Part shown: positions 26,893-37,114 of the stretch, piece after piece
Numbering within the stretch: the first letter of the stretch is position 1
Layout of the letters: every line of letters starts with the position of its first letter
Origin: Paenibacillus sp. P25
GTDB taxonomy: Bacteria; Bacillota; Bacilli; Paenibacillales; NBRC-103111
Direction: 5' to 3'
Assembly: GCA_024704175.1 (NCBI GenBank)
Contig: CP085629.1
Coordinates: 5,146,001-5,210,000, forward strand
Length of the DNA: 64,000 nucleotides
The notes under the pieces: model-generated
Seen by the model: only the letters and a program-made list of their open reading frames with translations
Database searches by the model: none
Told to the model about the DNA's origin: nothing
Program-made: the position numbers and the translations under genes

Positions 26893-27840
26893 ATGATCAA
26901 GCAAATCGACTGGCAGGGAACGCCGGCTTTCGTGATGGAAAGCGACCATCTGATCGTCAGCGTCTGCCCTGCCATCGGCAGCAACGTTTACAGCATCTGG
27001 GATAAAAAGCTGCAGCGCGAAATGCTGCGGGTCCCCCCTTCGCCTGCCGACCTGGCGGCGCAGCCGGTTCAATACGGGACGCCGGTGCTCATGCCGCCCA
27101 ACCGGATTCGCGAAGGCAAGTTTCAATTTGACGGGCGGGACTACCAATTCGACCGGAATGGCGCCGGCGGCAATCACATCCACGGCGTTCTGCGGAATCA
27201 GGCATGGACCGTCAAGGCTAGCGGCGAAGCGAACGGAACCCTGTTCCTGACCACCGTCTTCCGGACGAGGGAGGACGCGGGCGTCCAGCGTCAATATCCG
27301 CATTCGCTGGAGCTTGAGCTGACGTTCGAGCTGCAGGGAAGCACGCCGCTGCACCGGCTGTCGGTCAACAACCGGGGTGAAACGGCCGCGCCGTTCGGAT
27401 ACGGATTGCATACCTGGTTCCTGCTGGACGGAGAGCCGGAGCGCTGGACGCTGCAGCTTCCCGTAAGCGGCGTATGGGAGCTGGACGAAGCGAATATCCC
27501 GACCGGAACCATCGGACCGCTCGGACCGTACGAAGCTCTGCTCAAGGGCGACAAGCTGCAAGGCTACAATATGGATACCGTCTTCCAGATCGGCGACTAT
27601 CCTTGCCTTGCCATCTTGTCCAGGGACGGCGTGGAAATCCGCTACAGCGGTTCCGAAGTGTTCAAGCAGTGGGTGATTTATACGAAGGGCGAGGCGCATG
27701 ATTTCATCTGCCTGGAACCGTACACCTGGGTGACGAACGCCCCGAATGTCCCCCTGCCCCCCGAAGTGACGGGACTCCGCGGCATCGCTCCCGGAGAAGC
27801 TCTGGAGCTGGAAGTCAAGCTGGAAGTGGCGTACCGCTAA
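26893..27840 (+). CDS. Aldose 1-epimerase family protein
   Basis: A 315-residue galactose mutarotase-like beta-sandwich protein. Seen are PPNRIREGKFQFDGRDYQF, the first catalytic-region NHIHG, and FGYGLHTWFLLDG with the second His. The family interconverts alpha and beta anomers of aldoses; the exact sugar is unknown. AAAGGAG about 8 bases before the ATG at 26893 favours that start over an in-frame ATG at 26866. It is monocistronic, closed by a hairpin terminator. Confidence 0.88.
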   Translation: MIKQIDWQGTPAFVMESDHLIVSVCPAIGSNVYSIWDKKLQREMLRVPPSPADLAAQPVQYGTPVLMPPNRIREGKFQFDGRDYQFDRNGAGGNHIHGVLRNQAWTVKASGEANGTLFLTTVFRTREDAGVQRQYPHSLELELTFELQGSTPLHRLSVNNRGETAAPFGYGLHTWFLLDGEPERWTLQLPVSGVWELDEANIPTGTIGPLGPYEALLKGDKLQGYNMDTVFQIGDYPCLAILSRDGVEIRYSGSEVFKQWVIYTKGEAHDFICLEPYTWVTNAPNVPLPPEVTGLRGIAPGEALELEVKLEVAYR

Positions 27841-27855
27841 GAGGAAGATACAAAG

Positions 27856-27904
27856 AAAAATACCGTTCGGGCCGCAGTTCAACTGTACCCGGACGGTATT
27901 TTTA
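27856..27904. terminator. Bidirectional terminator
   Basis: AAAAATACCGTTCGGG and CCCGGACGGTATTTTT form a 16-bp stem with one G-T pair. It separates the epimerase from the convergent LURP-one gene. Confidence 0.88.
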
Positions 27905-27924
27905 GTTGGGCGTGGAAGCACGGT

Positions 27925-28425
27925 TCAGGTGCTCGCCGCGGCCTGCTGATTCTTGATATAGGCATGAACGCCCATTACCACCACAATCAGTTCCTCGGTA
28001 TCGAGGCCGGAGCGGTTGGTTAACTCGAAGGCGCCGGCCGAGAAAATTCCGCTTACCTTGCGGAAATGAGCGACTTCCTTCCCATCGGACATATACACGT
28101 TATACTCCCTGGAAAACGCGGGACATTCGATGATAAAATCTCCTGCGGAACCGTGGCTGTAAACATATTTTTGCTTGAAAAACGCCAGCTTCGCCCTTAA
28201 AACGCCGGTTTCCTGCCCGAACCGGTCATACACATGCCAGCCCCGGGCCATGAAGCGAAACTGCCCGCGGTACAGCGTTGCACCGGCCAAATCCTTCACC
28301 GTAACCCCCGAGCCGAACATGCTCTGCAAATCCAACACGCCCAGCACGGAGCCCTGCTCATCCGTAATTTCCGTTTCGCCCCGGGATAAAAAGTGATCCT
28401 TGAAATAAACCGTTCCTGCACTCAT
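27925..28425 (-). CDS. LURP-one-related (tubby-like) protein
   Basis: A 166-residue beta-rich protein of the LURP-one/YxjI type. The pattern is FKDHFLSRGETEITDEQGSV, YRGQFRFMARGWHVYDRFGQ, REYNVYMSDGKEVAHFRKVS and a C-terminal hydrophobic helix EELIVVVMGVHAYIKNQQ. This is the 12-stranded tubby-like barrel with a central helix. The function is unknown; phospholipid or membrane association is suspected for the fold. GGAGGTGCCGG is near the ATG. From 28426 to 28607 no gene is supported. Confidence 0.82.
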   Translation of the reverse strand: MSAGTVYFKDHFLSRGETEITDEQGSVLGVLDLQSMFGSGVTVKDLAGATLYRGQFRFMARGWHVYDRFGQETGVLRAKLAFFKQKYVYSHGSAGDFIIECPAFSREYNVYMSDGKEVAHFRKVSGIFSAGAFELTNRSGLDTEELIVVVMGVHAYIKNQQAAAST

Positions 28426-28607
28426 ACCGGCACCTCCAACCGATTAAAGAAGGGGCCGGCTGTCCGGCCTTCGGAGCTTCCTCCGGATGGAACAGCCGCA
28501 GAGTCTTAAGTCCCTTTCCTTCCTCTACGCGGAGGCCCCCGGAAAAGTTGCAAAGGGTGCGGTCCCATGTTAAAAACAGGTCGCCGACCAATCCCCCGCA
28601 ACCCCGT

Positions 28608-29626
28608 CTACTGCCAATGCCGCCTTAACCAGTCGTAAGCATGAGCTCCCGAGACCTCGTGCTTGCCTTCGAACACTTCCAGTTCAAAACGGTCTCCCGC
28701 TCCCAGCGCCTCATAAGCGGACTTCAGCCGCTCCGCGCGGCCTGTACGCCTTGCAGCGGGAATACCGTATCGCCGGTGCCCGCCTCCACATAGAGCGGCC
28801 TCGGGGCAATCAAACCGACCATCGCGTCCATCTCGCCGAGCTCCATCAGCCCCGGAACGTAGTTGTCCAGACAGTGCCTGCGGGACAGCACGCTGTCCTT
28901 ATAGGTATTCGTATAGCCGCTGAGCACGCACGCCCGGATGCGTTCATCCAGCGCCGAGGTCAGCGCGGCAATCATTCCCCCGCCCGACAACCCCATGCAG
29001 CCGGCGCCTTCCTGCCGCGCTTCCGCCCGGGACAAAATATAATCGATCGCCCTCATCACCTCGAAGACGCGGACGCCTGCCAGCGTCCGGCCCATCAGCA
29101 GCAAATAAGAAGCCAGCGTGGTGCAGGAGGACTGCCGCCTATCCGCCGCCTCGTCCTCTGCCAGCCGCCGGTCGCCGAAGCCGAGAAGCTCCGGGGCGAC
29201 GACAATAAAGCCGCGGCGAACAAGGCCCACCGCGAAATGCTTATGGATGCCGGTGCCCTCGGGTCGCTCTTCCCCTTCGGGAGACAATCCGACAATTTCC
29301 CGGCCGCCGTAGCCGTGTCCATGCAAGGCGACAGCCGCCGGATACGGTCCCTGCCCTTGCTTCGGAATCAGCACATAAACCGGCATCGTCAGCTGCCCGT
29401 AAGTCCGGATCTCCACGCGTTCTCGTATAAAATCCCCGCAGTCGGTCCTCTCCAGCAGCACCGGATCCAAAGACGCCTCACGCTGAGCAAACAGTTTGAG
29501 CCGCTCCGCCAGCTCCGCCCTTCGCCGCCGGCGCCCGTTCTCATCCGTCCCTCGTCCTTGATCAGCCCGCTCCAATGTCTGTTCCGCCAGCTGCGCAATA
29601 AATTCGTCCGGTCTCCATCGGTTCAT
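28608..29626 (-). CDS. Alpha/beta hydrolase, dienelactone/acetyl-xylan type (one frame break)
   Basis: About 339 codons. ALHGHGYGG forms the oxyanion region, GLSGGG holds the nucleophile Ser, TGDTVFP supplies the Asp, and FEGKHEVSGAH supplies the His after the frame break near 28740 (one missing G in GCGGCGGAG). It resembles the Abhydrolase_7 group of large esterases acting on acylated sugars. GGGAGG is 9 bases before the ATG at 29626, a better start than 29647. It is the last gene of the sugar-uptake operon and may deacylate the imported glycoside. Confidence 0.85.
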
Positions 29627-29689
29627 CCTGCCCATCCTCCCGATCATGTAGGTATCATTCGGTCGCCCTTGCTAAGATCCACACGATAG

Positions 29690-29716
29690 AAAGACCTCCC
29701 AAACCGGAGGCCTCTC
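29690..29716 (-). terminator. Hairpin between dehydrogenase and hydrolase genes
   Basis: GGCCTCC-N6-GGAGGTC followed by TTTCT on the minus strand. It probably attenuates the hydrolase relative to upstream genes. Confidence 0.55.
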
Positions 29717-29730
29717 TAGATACGAAATCT

Positions 29731-31038
29731 TTATTTTGCGGACAATACGTTCGCATATTTCCCGGACAATACTTCGTCCAAACGGACCGGACGGTTCTCC
29801 TTCACAGAGCGCCATACGGCTTCGCCGGTTCCGATCGAGTAAGCGCCGTCTTCGCCGCCGGACAGAATCTTGTACGAGCGGGCCGGATCGGGTCCCAAGA
29901 ACAAATCCTCGAGCAGCACCGGGTCGCCCCCGCCGTGGCCGCCTTCGCGCTGCACAACGTGTATCGTTTCTTTGGAGCCGAACAGCGGGAAGTAGTCGAT
30001 GGTCTGCACTTCGGTCGGGAACGGCGTCCGGGACGGCGCATGGTATTCCATCGTTTCGAGCCTCCCCTTCGTTCCGTTGATGGCCAAGCGGTAGCCTTCG
30101 TACGGCGCCGAGAAGTTCACGGAGTAGCTGAGCAGCGTTCCCCGGTCATATTTTACGGTTACCGCATAGGTATCCTCGATGTTGATCTCCGAATCGTAAA
30201 TACAGGCGTCCGGGCGGTAAGCCGAATAGGCGGCTCCTTCCGTCCGTACAGTGCCCAGATGGTCGTCCTTCACGGACTGGGTCTGGGAGCGCGTGGTCCA
30301 GCGGGTGTAATAAGCACAGTCTTGGCTGACTTCACAGGTGCCGCAGTAGCGCCCGTCTTCGCGCTTCGGATTCAGCTCCCCGTCCGGTCCGTAATAATTC
30401 AGCGCGCCGTAAGCGAAAACTTCGACCGGCTTTTGCCCGATCCACCAGTTAACCAGGTCGAAGTGATGGGAGCTCTTGTGGATCGACAGCCCGCCGGAGA
30501 TTTCGCGGATCCGGTTCCACCGTTTGAAATAGCTCGAACCGTGATACGTATCGATATACCAGTTCAAATCGACCGAGGTGATGCGGCCGAGCTTCCCTTC
30601 CAGCACCATCTCTTTGATCTTGGTATGAATCGGCGCGTAGCGGTAGTTGAAGGTCACCGTTACCTTCCCTTTGCTTCGGGCTTCGGCGTCCATAATCCGG
30701 CGGCAGTCCGCCCCCGTCGTGGCCATCGGCTTCTCCGTCAGCACGTCAAGATCCTTCTCAAGCGCCCGGACAATATAACCGGCATGCGTATCGTCGCGGC
30801 CCACGGCCAGGATGACGTCCGGCTTCGTCTCCTCGACCATCCGGTCGAACTCTTCCGGCGCATATTCCTTCACATCCGCCAGCTGCGGATATTTGCTTTT
30901 GCAAACCTCATGCCGCCTCGGATCGATGTCGAGCAAAGCCACCACTTCACAGGTTCCCGCAAAGGTCGTCAGCATCGGCCCGATAAACATCCCGATCGCC
31001 CGGTTGCTGACGCCGCATACCGCATATCTCTTCTTCAT
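29731..31038 (-). CDS. Gfo/Idh/MocA family oxidoreductase
   Basis: A complete 435-residue NAD(P)-dependent dehydrogenase. The N-terminal Rossmann fold begins AVCGVSNRAIGMF, DIDPRRH ends strand 2, and EKPMATT carries the conserved Lys of the EKP motif. The C-terminal Gfo/Idh domain has GGLSIHKSSHHFDLVNWWIG with catalytic-region His. A CGTCEVSQDCAYY segment is Cys-rich. It probably oxidises or reduces a sugar or inositol taken up by the adjacent ABC transporter. It lies 90 bases downstream of the binding-protein gene in the same operon. Confidence 0.92.
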   Translation of the reverse strand: MKKRYAVCGVSNRAIGMFIGPMLTTFAGTCEVVALLDIDPRRHEVCKSKYPQLADVKEYAPEEFDRMVEETKPDVILAVGRDDTHAGYIVRALEKDLDVLTEKPMATTGADCRRIMDAEARSKGKVTVTFNYRYAPIHTKIKEMVLEGKLGRITSVDLNWYIDTYHGSSYFKRWNRIREISGGLSIHKSSHHFDLVNWWIGQKPVEVFAYGALNYYGPDGELNPKREDGRYCGTCEVSQDCAYYTRWTTRSQTQSVKDDHLGTVRTEGAAYSAYRPDACIYDSEINIEDTYAVTVKYDRGTLLSYSVNFSAPYEGYRLAINGTKGRLETMEYHAPSRTPFPTEVQTIDYFPLFGSKETIHVVQREGGHGGGDPVLLEDLFLGPDPARSYKILSGGEDGAYSIGTGEAVWRSVKENRPVRLDEVLSGKYANVLSAK

Positions 31039-31128
31039 CTTGTCCCCATCCTCTGTCCATCTGTAAATTTGTATGAAACAGGCAACCGGGGGATTCCCCG
31101 ATTGCCCGATATAACCTTCCGGCGGCGA

Positions 31129-32649
31129 TTACTTTTTGTGCGTCTTGAGGTAATCCGCTTTATACTCTTCCATGATTTTCGTTCCGCCGGCTTTCTTCCA
31201 CTTCTCGATTTCGGCCTGGTAGGCCGCTTCATCGATTTTGCCCATAATGAATTTCGTTTGCGCGTCCCAGATCATTTGATCCAGTTGCCGCCGCGGTCGT
31301 TGTAGGTGGCCGAAGTGAGAATCAGCGCCGGGTTCGGAACGACATACTTCGTATTTTCCTTGGCGATGTTGACGCCCTTCTCCCCGATCGGCGTATCCTT
31401 GAGCGGCAGGTTGTTATAGCCTTCCACGTACGGGAAGTTGTCGCGGTAAGGCTTCACTTCGCGCTGGAAGCCGGTGAAGTCTTTGTATTCGGATTTGTTG
31501 TCGGACGTCTTGACGTAATGCTTGTTCTCTACGCCGCGGGTCAGCAGATTGGCCATTTCCGGATCCATCATCTTGTCCTCGAAGGCAAGCGGCTTGCGCA
31601 GCTCGGCTTCGGTTTTAACGGAAGATTTCGGGAACACGTAGAAGCCGCTGTTGCCCGGCTCGCCCGATACGCGAATACCTTGCGGCCCGCGAATCGGCTC
31701 GACGTCGACGACGGCTTTCGGATCCGTCTTGGACGTGCGGTCCGCCTGGCTTTTTCCGTTCTGGGCTACGGCGATACGGATGCCGGCGCGTCCGGAGTCG
31801 AACATTTTCTCCGCTTCCGTGGAATCGAATACCGCAAAATCCTGGTTGATCAGCTTCTCGTCGTACAAACGCTTGAGCAGCTTCAGCACGTCGTTGTATT
31901 CCTTGGTCATGAATTCCGGCGTGAAGTTGCCGTCCTTGTCCACCGCCCATTTATTCGGGGCGCCCAGGGAAGTCGCCAGACGGGTCGTGAGCGAATAGGC
32001 TCCCTCGTTGTACTTCTTGAAAAGCCACAGACCGTACGTATCGTTCTTGCCGTTCTTGTCCGGGTCGTTCAAGGTCATCGCTTTCAGCACGTTGTACCAT
32101 TCGTCGATCGTCGTCGGCAGCTTCAGGCCGAGATTATCGAGCCAGTCCTTGCGGTAAACAATTGCCGCCCGTCCCATATCGCTGAAATTCGGCACGCCGT
32201 AGATTTTGCCGTCGACCGAAATATTCTCGTAAAACTGCTTGTTTTGAGCGCTCAGGTTCTTGTAGTCCTTCAGATACGGACCGATTTCCCAGAACTGGTC
32301 CGAGCGGAGCGAGCTGACGATGGTCGGGTTATACTGCACCTTGACCATCTTCGGCATGTCGTTGGAGGCGATCATGACGTTGATCTTATCATTGTATGCC
32401 GCGTTCGGAATCCACTGGATGTCGAGTTTCGTATTCGTGTATTTCTCGATAAGCCGCTGAACTTCACTGTCCTTCGCAGGAATGTCGCCGACCTGGGTCA
32501 TGGCGATGCTGATGGTCATCGGACCTTCGTCCTTGGGCGCCGCCGCCCCTGGTCTCCGCCCTTGGCACCGCCGCATGACCGGCCAGTGCCCCTGCCGTAA
32601 GAATCAGTGCGCCCGTGAGCGCGATACCGGATTTCATCTTCTTGTTCAA
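31129..32649 (-). CDS. Sugar-binding lipoprotein of an Lpl/Ytc-type ABC importer (three frame breaks)
   Basis: About 507 codons. A signal peptide (MKSGIALTGALILTAGALAG) is followed, once the frame is repaired, by a lipobox ending in Cys (AGSCGGAKGGDQGAAAPKDE). The mature part is a cluster-D extracytoplasmic solute-binding protein (VGDIPAKDSEVQRLIEKYTN, SDMGRAAIVYRKDWLDNLGL). The frame breaks twice near 32545-32590 and once near 31283; there a missing base in GGCAACTGG would restore LDQMIWDAQTKFIMGKIDEA. A TTG start at 32649 follows GAGGGGG. It is a close paralogue of the protein at 60294-61834 and delivers sugar to the two permeases upstream. Confidence 0.88.
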
Positions 32650-32733
32650 AGTAGGTCCCCCTCGGCTTGGATGTATTTATCTGTATTGGATTGCAGTGTA
32701 CAATGCCGTGAAACGAAAGCGTCGGGCCCCGGT

Positions 32734-33628
32734 TTATCCCTTGACGGAGCCCAGCATGACGCCTTTGGCAAAATGCTTCTGCAGGAACGGATAAACAATG
32801 AGAATCGGTATGGTGGCGAATACGATGGCCGCCATGCGGATCGTCAGCGGCTGGATTTCGGTTTCGTCGAAGGACGTGTCCCCGATCCGGCTTTGCGCCA
32901 GGATGACGATCTCGCGAAGCAGCACTTGAATCGGCCACTTCGTATTGTCGTTGATGTACATAACGGCGTTGAAGAACTGGTTCCAATGGTCTACCGCATA
33001 GAATAGGCCGAAGGTCGCCATCGCCGGAGCGGAGAGCGGAAGCACGATCCGGAACAACACGCCGATGTCGCTCGCGCCGTCGATCCGCGCCGCTTCCTCC
33101 AGCTCCGCAGGGATTTCCTGGAAGAAGTTCTTAAGTACGATCAGGTTAAACGCATTGATCGCGTTCGGAATCATCAGCGCCCACAAGGAGTTGGTCAGCC
33201 CCATCGCCTTCACGACGAAGTATGTGGGAATGAGACCGCCGCTGAACAGCATGGTGAACAGCACCGCCATCAGAATCGTCTGGCGTCCTCTTAAGCCGCG
33301 GCGCGCCAGCGGATAGGCCATCAGTGAGGTGAAGATCAGGTTGATGAGCGTGCCGATCGCCGTTACGTAGATGGACACGCCCAAGCTGTGAACCAGCGTA
33401 TTGGTCGAAAAAATATACTGGTAAGCCGAGAGCGACCATTCTTTCGGGAAGAGGATGAAGCCTCCCTTGGCCACCTCATGCGGGCTTGTAAACGAAACCG
33501 CCAAAATATAAATGAACGGGAGAACCGTTACAAGAGCGACTATCGTCAGCAAGCACGTAGTTGATGCCGTCAAATAGCCTGTTGCCGATGGTATTGTCCT
33601 GTCTGACTACTGTGCTTGTAGAACTCAC
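32734..33628 (-). CDS. Carbohydrate ABC permease, YtcP/LplC type (one frame break)
   Basis: About 298 codons, six membrane helices. The EAA loop is ELEEAARIDGASDIGVLFRI and the C-terminus ends KHFAKGVMLGSVKG, both typical of the YtcP/LplC permeases. The true N-terminus begins at GTG 33628 (SSTSTVVRQDNTIGNRLFDG) after GGAGG. The frame breaks near 33553; one T fewer in GTGCTTGCTGACG restores NYVLLTIVALVTVLPF. It works with the LplB-type permease and the lipoprotein; no ATPase gene is present, so it likely uses a shared MsmX-type ATPase encoded elsewhere. Confidence 0.9.
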
Positions 33629-33666
33629 GGCGCATCAGCCTCCAATCGTTATTCTTAGATTGCTTA

Positions 33667-34640
33667 TCAATATACGCCTTCTTGACCGAAGCGTTTGGCC
33701 AGCCAGTTGGAGCCCATGACCAGGATGAGCCCTACGGCGGACTTGAACAAACCGACCGCGGCGCTGTAGCTGTATTGGGACTGCGTGAGACCCTTTACAT
33801 AGACGTAAGTATCGAAGACTTCGCCGACTTCGCGGTTGGTCGGAGTCAGCATCAGGAAGATGTGCTCGAACCCGGCATCCAGGAACTTGCCGAGACGCAG
33901 AATCAGCAAAATCACGATCGTGCTGCGGATGGCCGGAAGCGTGATGTGCCACAGCTGTCTCCAGCGGCCTGCGCCGTCGATCCGGGCGGCTTCGTACAGC
34001 TGCACGTCCACGCCCGCCAAGGCCGCGAGGAAGATAATGGTGCCCCAGCCGACCTCTTTCCAAATGGATTGGGAAACGATCATCGTCCGGAACCATTCCG
34101 GCTCAAGCAGGAACGCGATCTTCTGTCCCGTGACGGCATACAGCGGCTCGTTCAGCACGCCGCCTTCCGTTGTGAGCAGGAGATAGAAGATACCGACAAC
34201 AACAACCCACGATACGAAGTGAGGAATGTAGACCATTGTCTGCACCCAGTTCTTGAAGCCCTGCGTCCGCACCTCATTCAGCATCAGAGACAGAACAATC
34301 GGCGCGGGAAGAAGAAGACCATGTTATAAATCGCCAGCAGGAACGTATTCTCGAACAGTCGCCAGAACGTCGGCTCGCTGAAAAAGCGCTGGAAGTGCTT
34401 CAGCCCGACCCAGGGGCTGTTCAGCATCCCGATATGCGGCTTGTAATCCTGGAAGGCCATGAGTACGCCGTACATCGGAACATATTTGAAGATAAGGAAG
34501 TAGATGATCCCCGGCAGCAGCATCAGGTACATCCAGCGATCCCGGACGAGATCCTTTACCCATAATTTTTGTCTGAACGTCGCGGTGCTTTTTTGCTTAA
34601 TGGAAGTGCCGTTCGGTTGAACGTCGGTTCGAAGGCTCAT
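33667..34640 (-). CDS. Carbohydrate ABC permease, LplB type (one frame break)
   Basis: About 324 codons. RDRWMYLMLLPGIIYFLIFK is the first helix of LplB-type permeases, and QLYEAARIDGAGRWRQLWHI is the EAA loop that contacts the ATPase. Helices continue to GSNWLAKRFGQEGVY at the C-terminus. The frame breaks near 34305, between MVFFFP and APIVLSLMLNEV. AGGGG about 8 bases before the ATG. First gene of the operon permease B, permease C, lipoprotein, Gfo/Idh, hydrolase. It is preceded by a 500-bp region with direct repeats. Confidence 0.9.
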
Positions 34641-35097
34641 AAGCTGTCCCCTACCCTCTCCTTGTCGTGTTTGAGCTTATTATCGCCCCCGATTCAGGAA
34701 CATGCTATAGCCCGGAGTTAACTTGTTCCTCCCTATGCCCGGCCGGCGGAATCCGTATGCCCGCTAAAGCCCTTACACCCGCCTCTAGGCCGCCGGAAGC
34801 GCCATCATCGTAATTTAACTTCGGATAGACCGAATTTAACTTCGAAGCGGGAGGCGAGGAAAAAATGGCTTAACAGCGCAGTTTTCCGGCTCTGTATTTC
34901 GACAGAAGAGGACATTATCCGAAGATTTGCGAGCCTAAGATAAACGGCCGCGCCGTCCTTGTTTAAGAGCATTTCCTCTTAGACACGAATGTATCTTCGT
35001 CGAAAGGGCTTCGATCAGAAGCTTCTCTTACAAGGAGCAGAGCGTTTATCAAGGCCTTTGCGAGGCGATAAGTTACGAAGACTTATACTTTCCGGCT
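34641..35097 (-). promoter_or_regulatory. Upstream region of the sugar-uptake operon with AraC-like direct repeats
   Basis: AATTTAACTTCG occurs at 34812-34823 and again at 34833-34844, a 21-bp period or two helical turns, as expected for an AraC-family dimer. GGAGTTAACTTG near 34715-34726 may be a third half-site. I did not find a convincing -35 box; GATAAT near 34676-34681 is a possible -10. No gene is supported in the remainder. Confidence 0.5.
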
Positions 35098-35136
35098 AAA
35101 AAAAGTCTATTCCCCGCCGCCGCAGAGAATAGACCT
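35098..35136 (-). terminator. Terminator of the beta-propeller lipoprotein gene
   Basis: GTCTATTC and GAATAGAC arms; on the minus strand the stem is followed by TTTTTTT, 10 bases past the stop. Confidence 0.85.
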
Positions 35137-35145
35137 CGTCTTCCG

Positions 35146-36896
35146 TTATTCCACTGTTAAATCGATCACGACCGACTGCTCCCCGTAAACCGCGGTCAGG
35201 AAGGTCGAGCCGGCCCTCCCGGCCAGAACGCCACGGTCCCGCTGCACCGAGCCGATCTTAGGATCGTTGATATAGATGGCGGCCTCCGAAGTGATGTCCC
35301 GGTCGCTTCCATCCGAATAATGAGCATAGATCCTGAGGACCCCAATCTCTCCCGCATGGAGCATCAGCCGTTCCGGATCGGCGCTCAGACCCGTGAGCTG
35401 CGGTGCTTCGGGATCGATCACCTTCACATTCGCGACGGTGGTCCGGCCTTGGTACTCCGCCGTAATGAAGGTCGTTCCCGCGGTTTTGCCCGTCAGCGAC
35501 CCTCCGCTTCCGAAATAGGCCACCGTGGGGTCATTGACGTAAAAGTTCACGCCTTCGCCAAGGGGCTGACGGTCCCTATTCCGATAAACGGCATAAACGG
35601 CCGCGGGTACGCTTGCCCCCGGCTTCAAAATATATGTTTCGCGGTCCAGCGCGAGCCTGACCGGCTCTTCGCCGGGCCGCTGCATCCCGGCCTCGGATAG
35701 CTTGGCGAGCAGCATGCGCCCGCTCCCGTCGGCCGGATGATATGTCGTACCCGCCACCACATAGATGCCCGGCGCGGTCTGAAGAACGGCACTGCCTTGA
35801 TCGTGATCACCGCCGCCAAGCGTCCGCTCCCACTGGGCCTTCCCTTGAGCATCCGTCTTCACGACATAGGCGTCCTTGTTTGCTTCGGCGGCCGAGGCTT
35901 TGGTACCCGCAATCACATAGCCGCCGTCCGACGCTTCGAGTACGGCCTGCCCCAGCTCGTCTCCGGCTCCAGGGAGCGACGCCTGCCACTGCTGACCGCC
36001 GCCCGCATCCAGCTTCAGTAAATACAAGTCTCTGCCTTGCGTTCCGGTCGTTTGGCCGGTCACGATCAAACCGCCGTCCCTCGTCTGAACGACATCGCTT
36101 GCTGCAGTTACTGTGCTACCGTCGCCGTAGGTATGCTCCCAGCGGACCGTTCCCTCCGTATCCACGTCGAGCAGATACGCCCCGCTGTCCGGACTGGCGA
36201 AGGAAGCGCTGCGCTGGCCTCCGATCAGGTAGCTTCCATCCTGAAGCGGCGTCAGCACGTTAAAGCTGATCCCGGATTGGTCCTCCAGGGTCGCCGAACC
36301 TTTTCGTCCAGCGTTCATTTCCTGCCGAATCGGTTCGGATCAATAAACCCGCTCGGGCCGGAATACTGCCGTTCACATAGGTCCCTGCGATCAGATATCC
36401 CCCGTCCGGCGGCTCGGTGACATCCTGCCCGAGTTCCTCCCCGCCTCCGACGAACCTCCGCTCCCACTCCAGCTCACCCCGGGCATCGGTCTTCACCAGG
36501 TAGACGTCGTCATTCGGCTTGCCGTGGTCTCCGCTCCGTACCGTACCGACGATCACAAAGCCGCCGTCCTGTGTTCGATGTACCTTCTTGCCCGACGCAC
36601 TGAGCGAGGCGGCATAAGCGTAGTAACGGCTCCATACTTCCTTCCCCTCTGCGTCGGTCTTCAGAAGCAGCAGCTTCTGCCAGCCGTCCGCATCCGTCAC
36701 CCGGCCCGTAGCGACGAATCCCCCGTCCGGAGCTGAGGTTACCGATTCCGCCGCAGCATGCTCGGGACCGGCCGTCCGGGACCAGACCACTTCCGGTTCG
36801 GCCCGCAGCCCGGACCGTCGGATCAAGACAGGAGGTGAGCAGAATCACGGCGGCAAGGAATGCTTTTCTTGAGACAGTTCTTATCATATTGAGCAT
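35146..36896 (-). CDS. Predicted lipoprotein: beta-propeller plus Ig-like domains (two frame breaks)
   Basis: About 583 codons. The signal peptide IRTVSRKAFLAAVILLTSC ends in a lipobox Cys, so the protein is probably anchored outside the membrane. At least six repeats of the kind DGGYxIAGT (DGGFVATG, DGGFVIVG, DGGYLIAG, DGSYLIGG, DGGLIVTG, DGGYVIAG) make a propeller. Two bacterial Ig-like domains follow (VNFYVNDPTVAYFGSGGSLT and AAIYINDPKIGSVQRDRGVL). The frame breaks near 36800 (GGG for GG, restoring RAAEPEVVW) and near 36310. It is divergent from the secreted TIM-barrel gene at 37115 and could be a surface component of the polysaccharide locus. Confidence 0.8.
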
Positions 36897-36981
36897 GCCT
36901 CCTAAAAATTAGGACTAAGATCGAGTCGATTTTTGTCATATTGGTTCTTCGGTACTATGGAACCGATGATAGACAAGATTT

Positions 36982-37015
36982 TATAATGAAATTATTCACG
37001 AAAGAACGAAAGAAC
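36982..37015 (+). promoter_or_regulatory. TATAAT box followed by tandem SinR-like heptamers
   Basis: TATAAT at 36982-36987, then AAAGAAC at 37001-37007 and 37009-37015. On the other strand each reads GTTCTTT, matching the Bacillus SinR site GTTCTYT, with an 8-bp period. They lie where a repressor would block the transcript of the TIM-barrel gene. A -35 box is not clear. Confidence 0.5.
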
Positions 37016-37114
37016 GGGACCGGACGACACTGCCCATCCATGACCAGCGCCGCGTACATCGCTTCACGAGCTTCGGGAGAACCACTACTTAAGAATCAGC
37101 AGAAGGAGAGCTGG

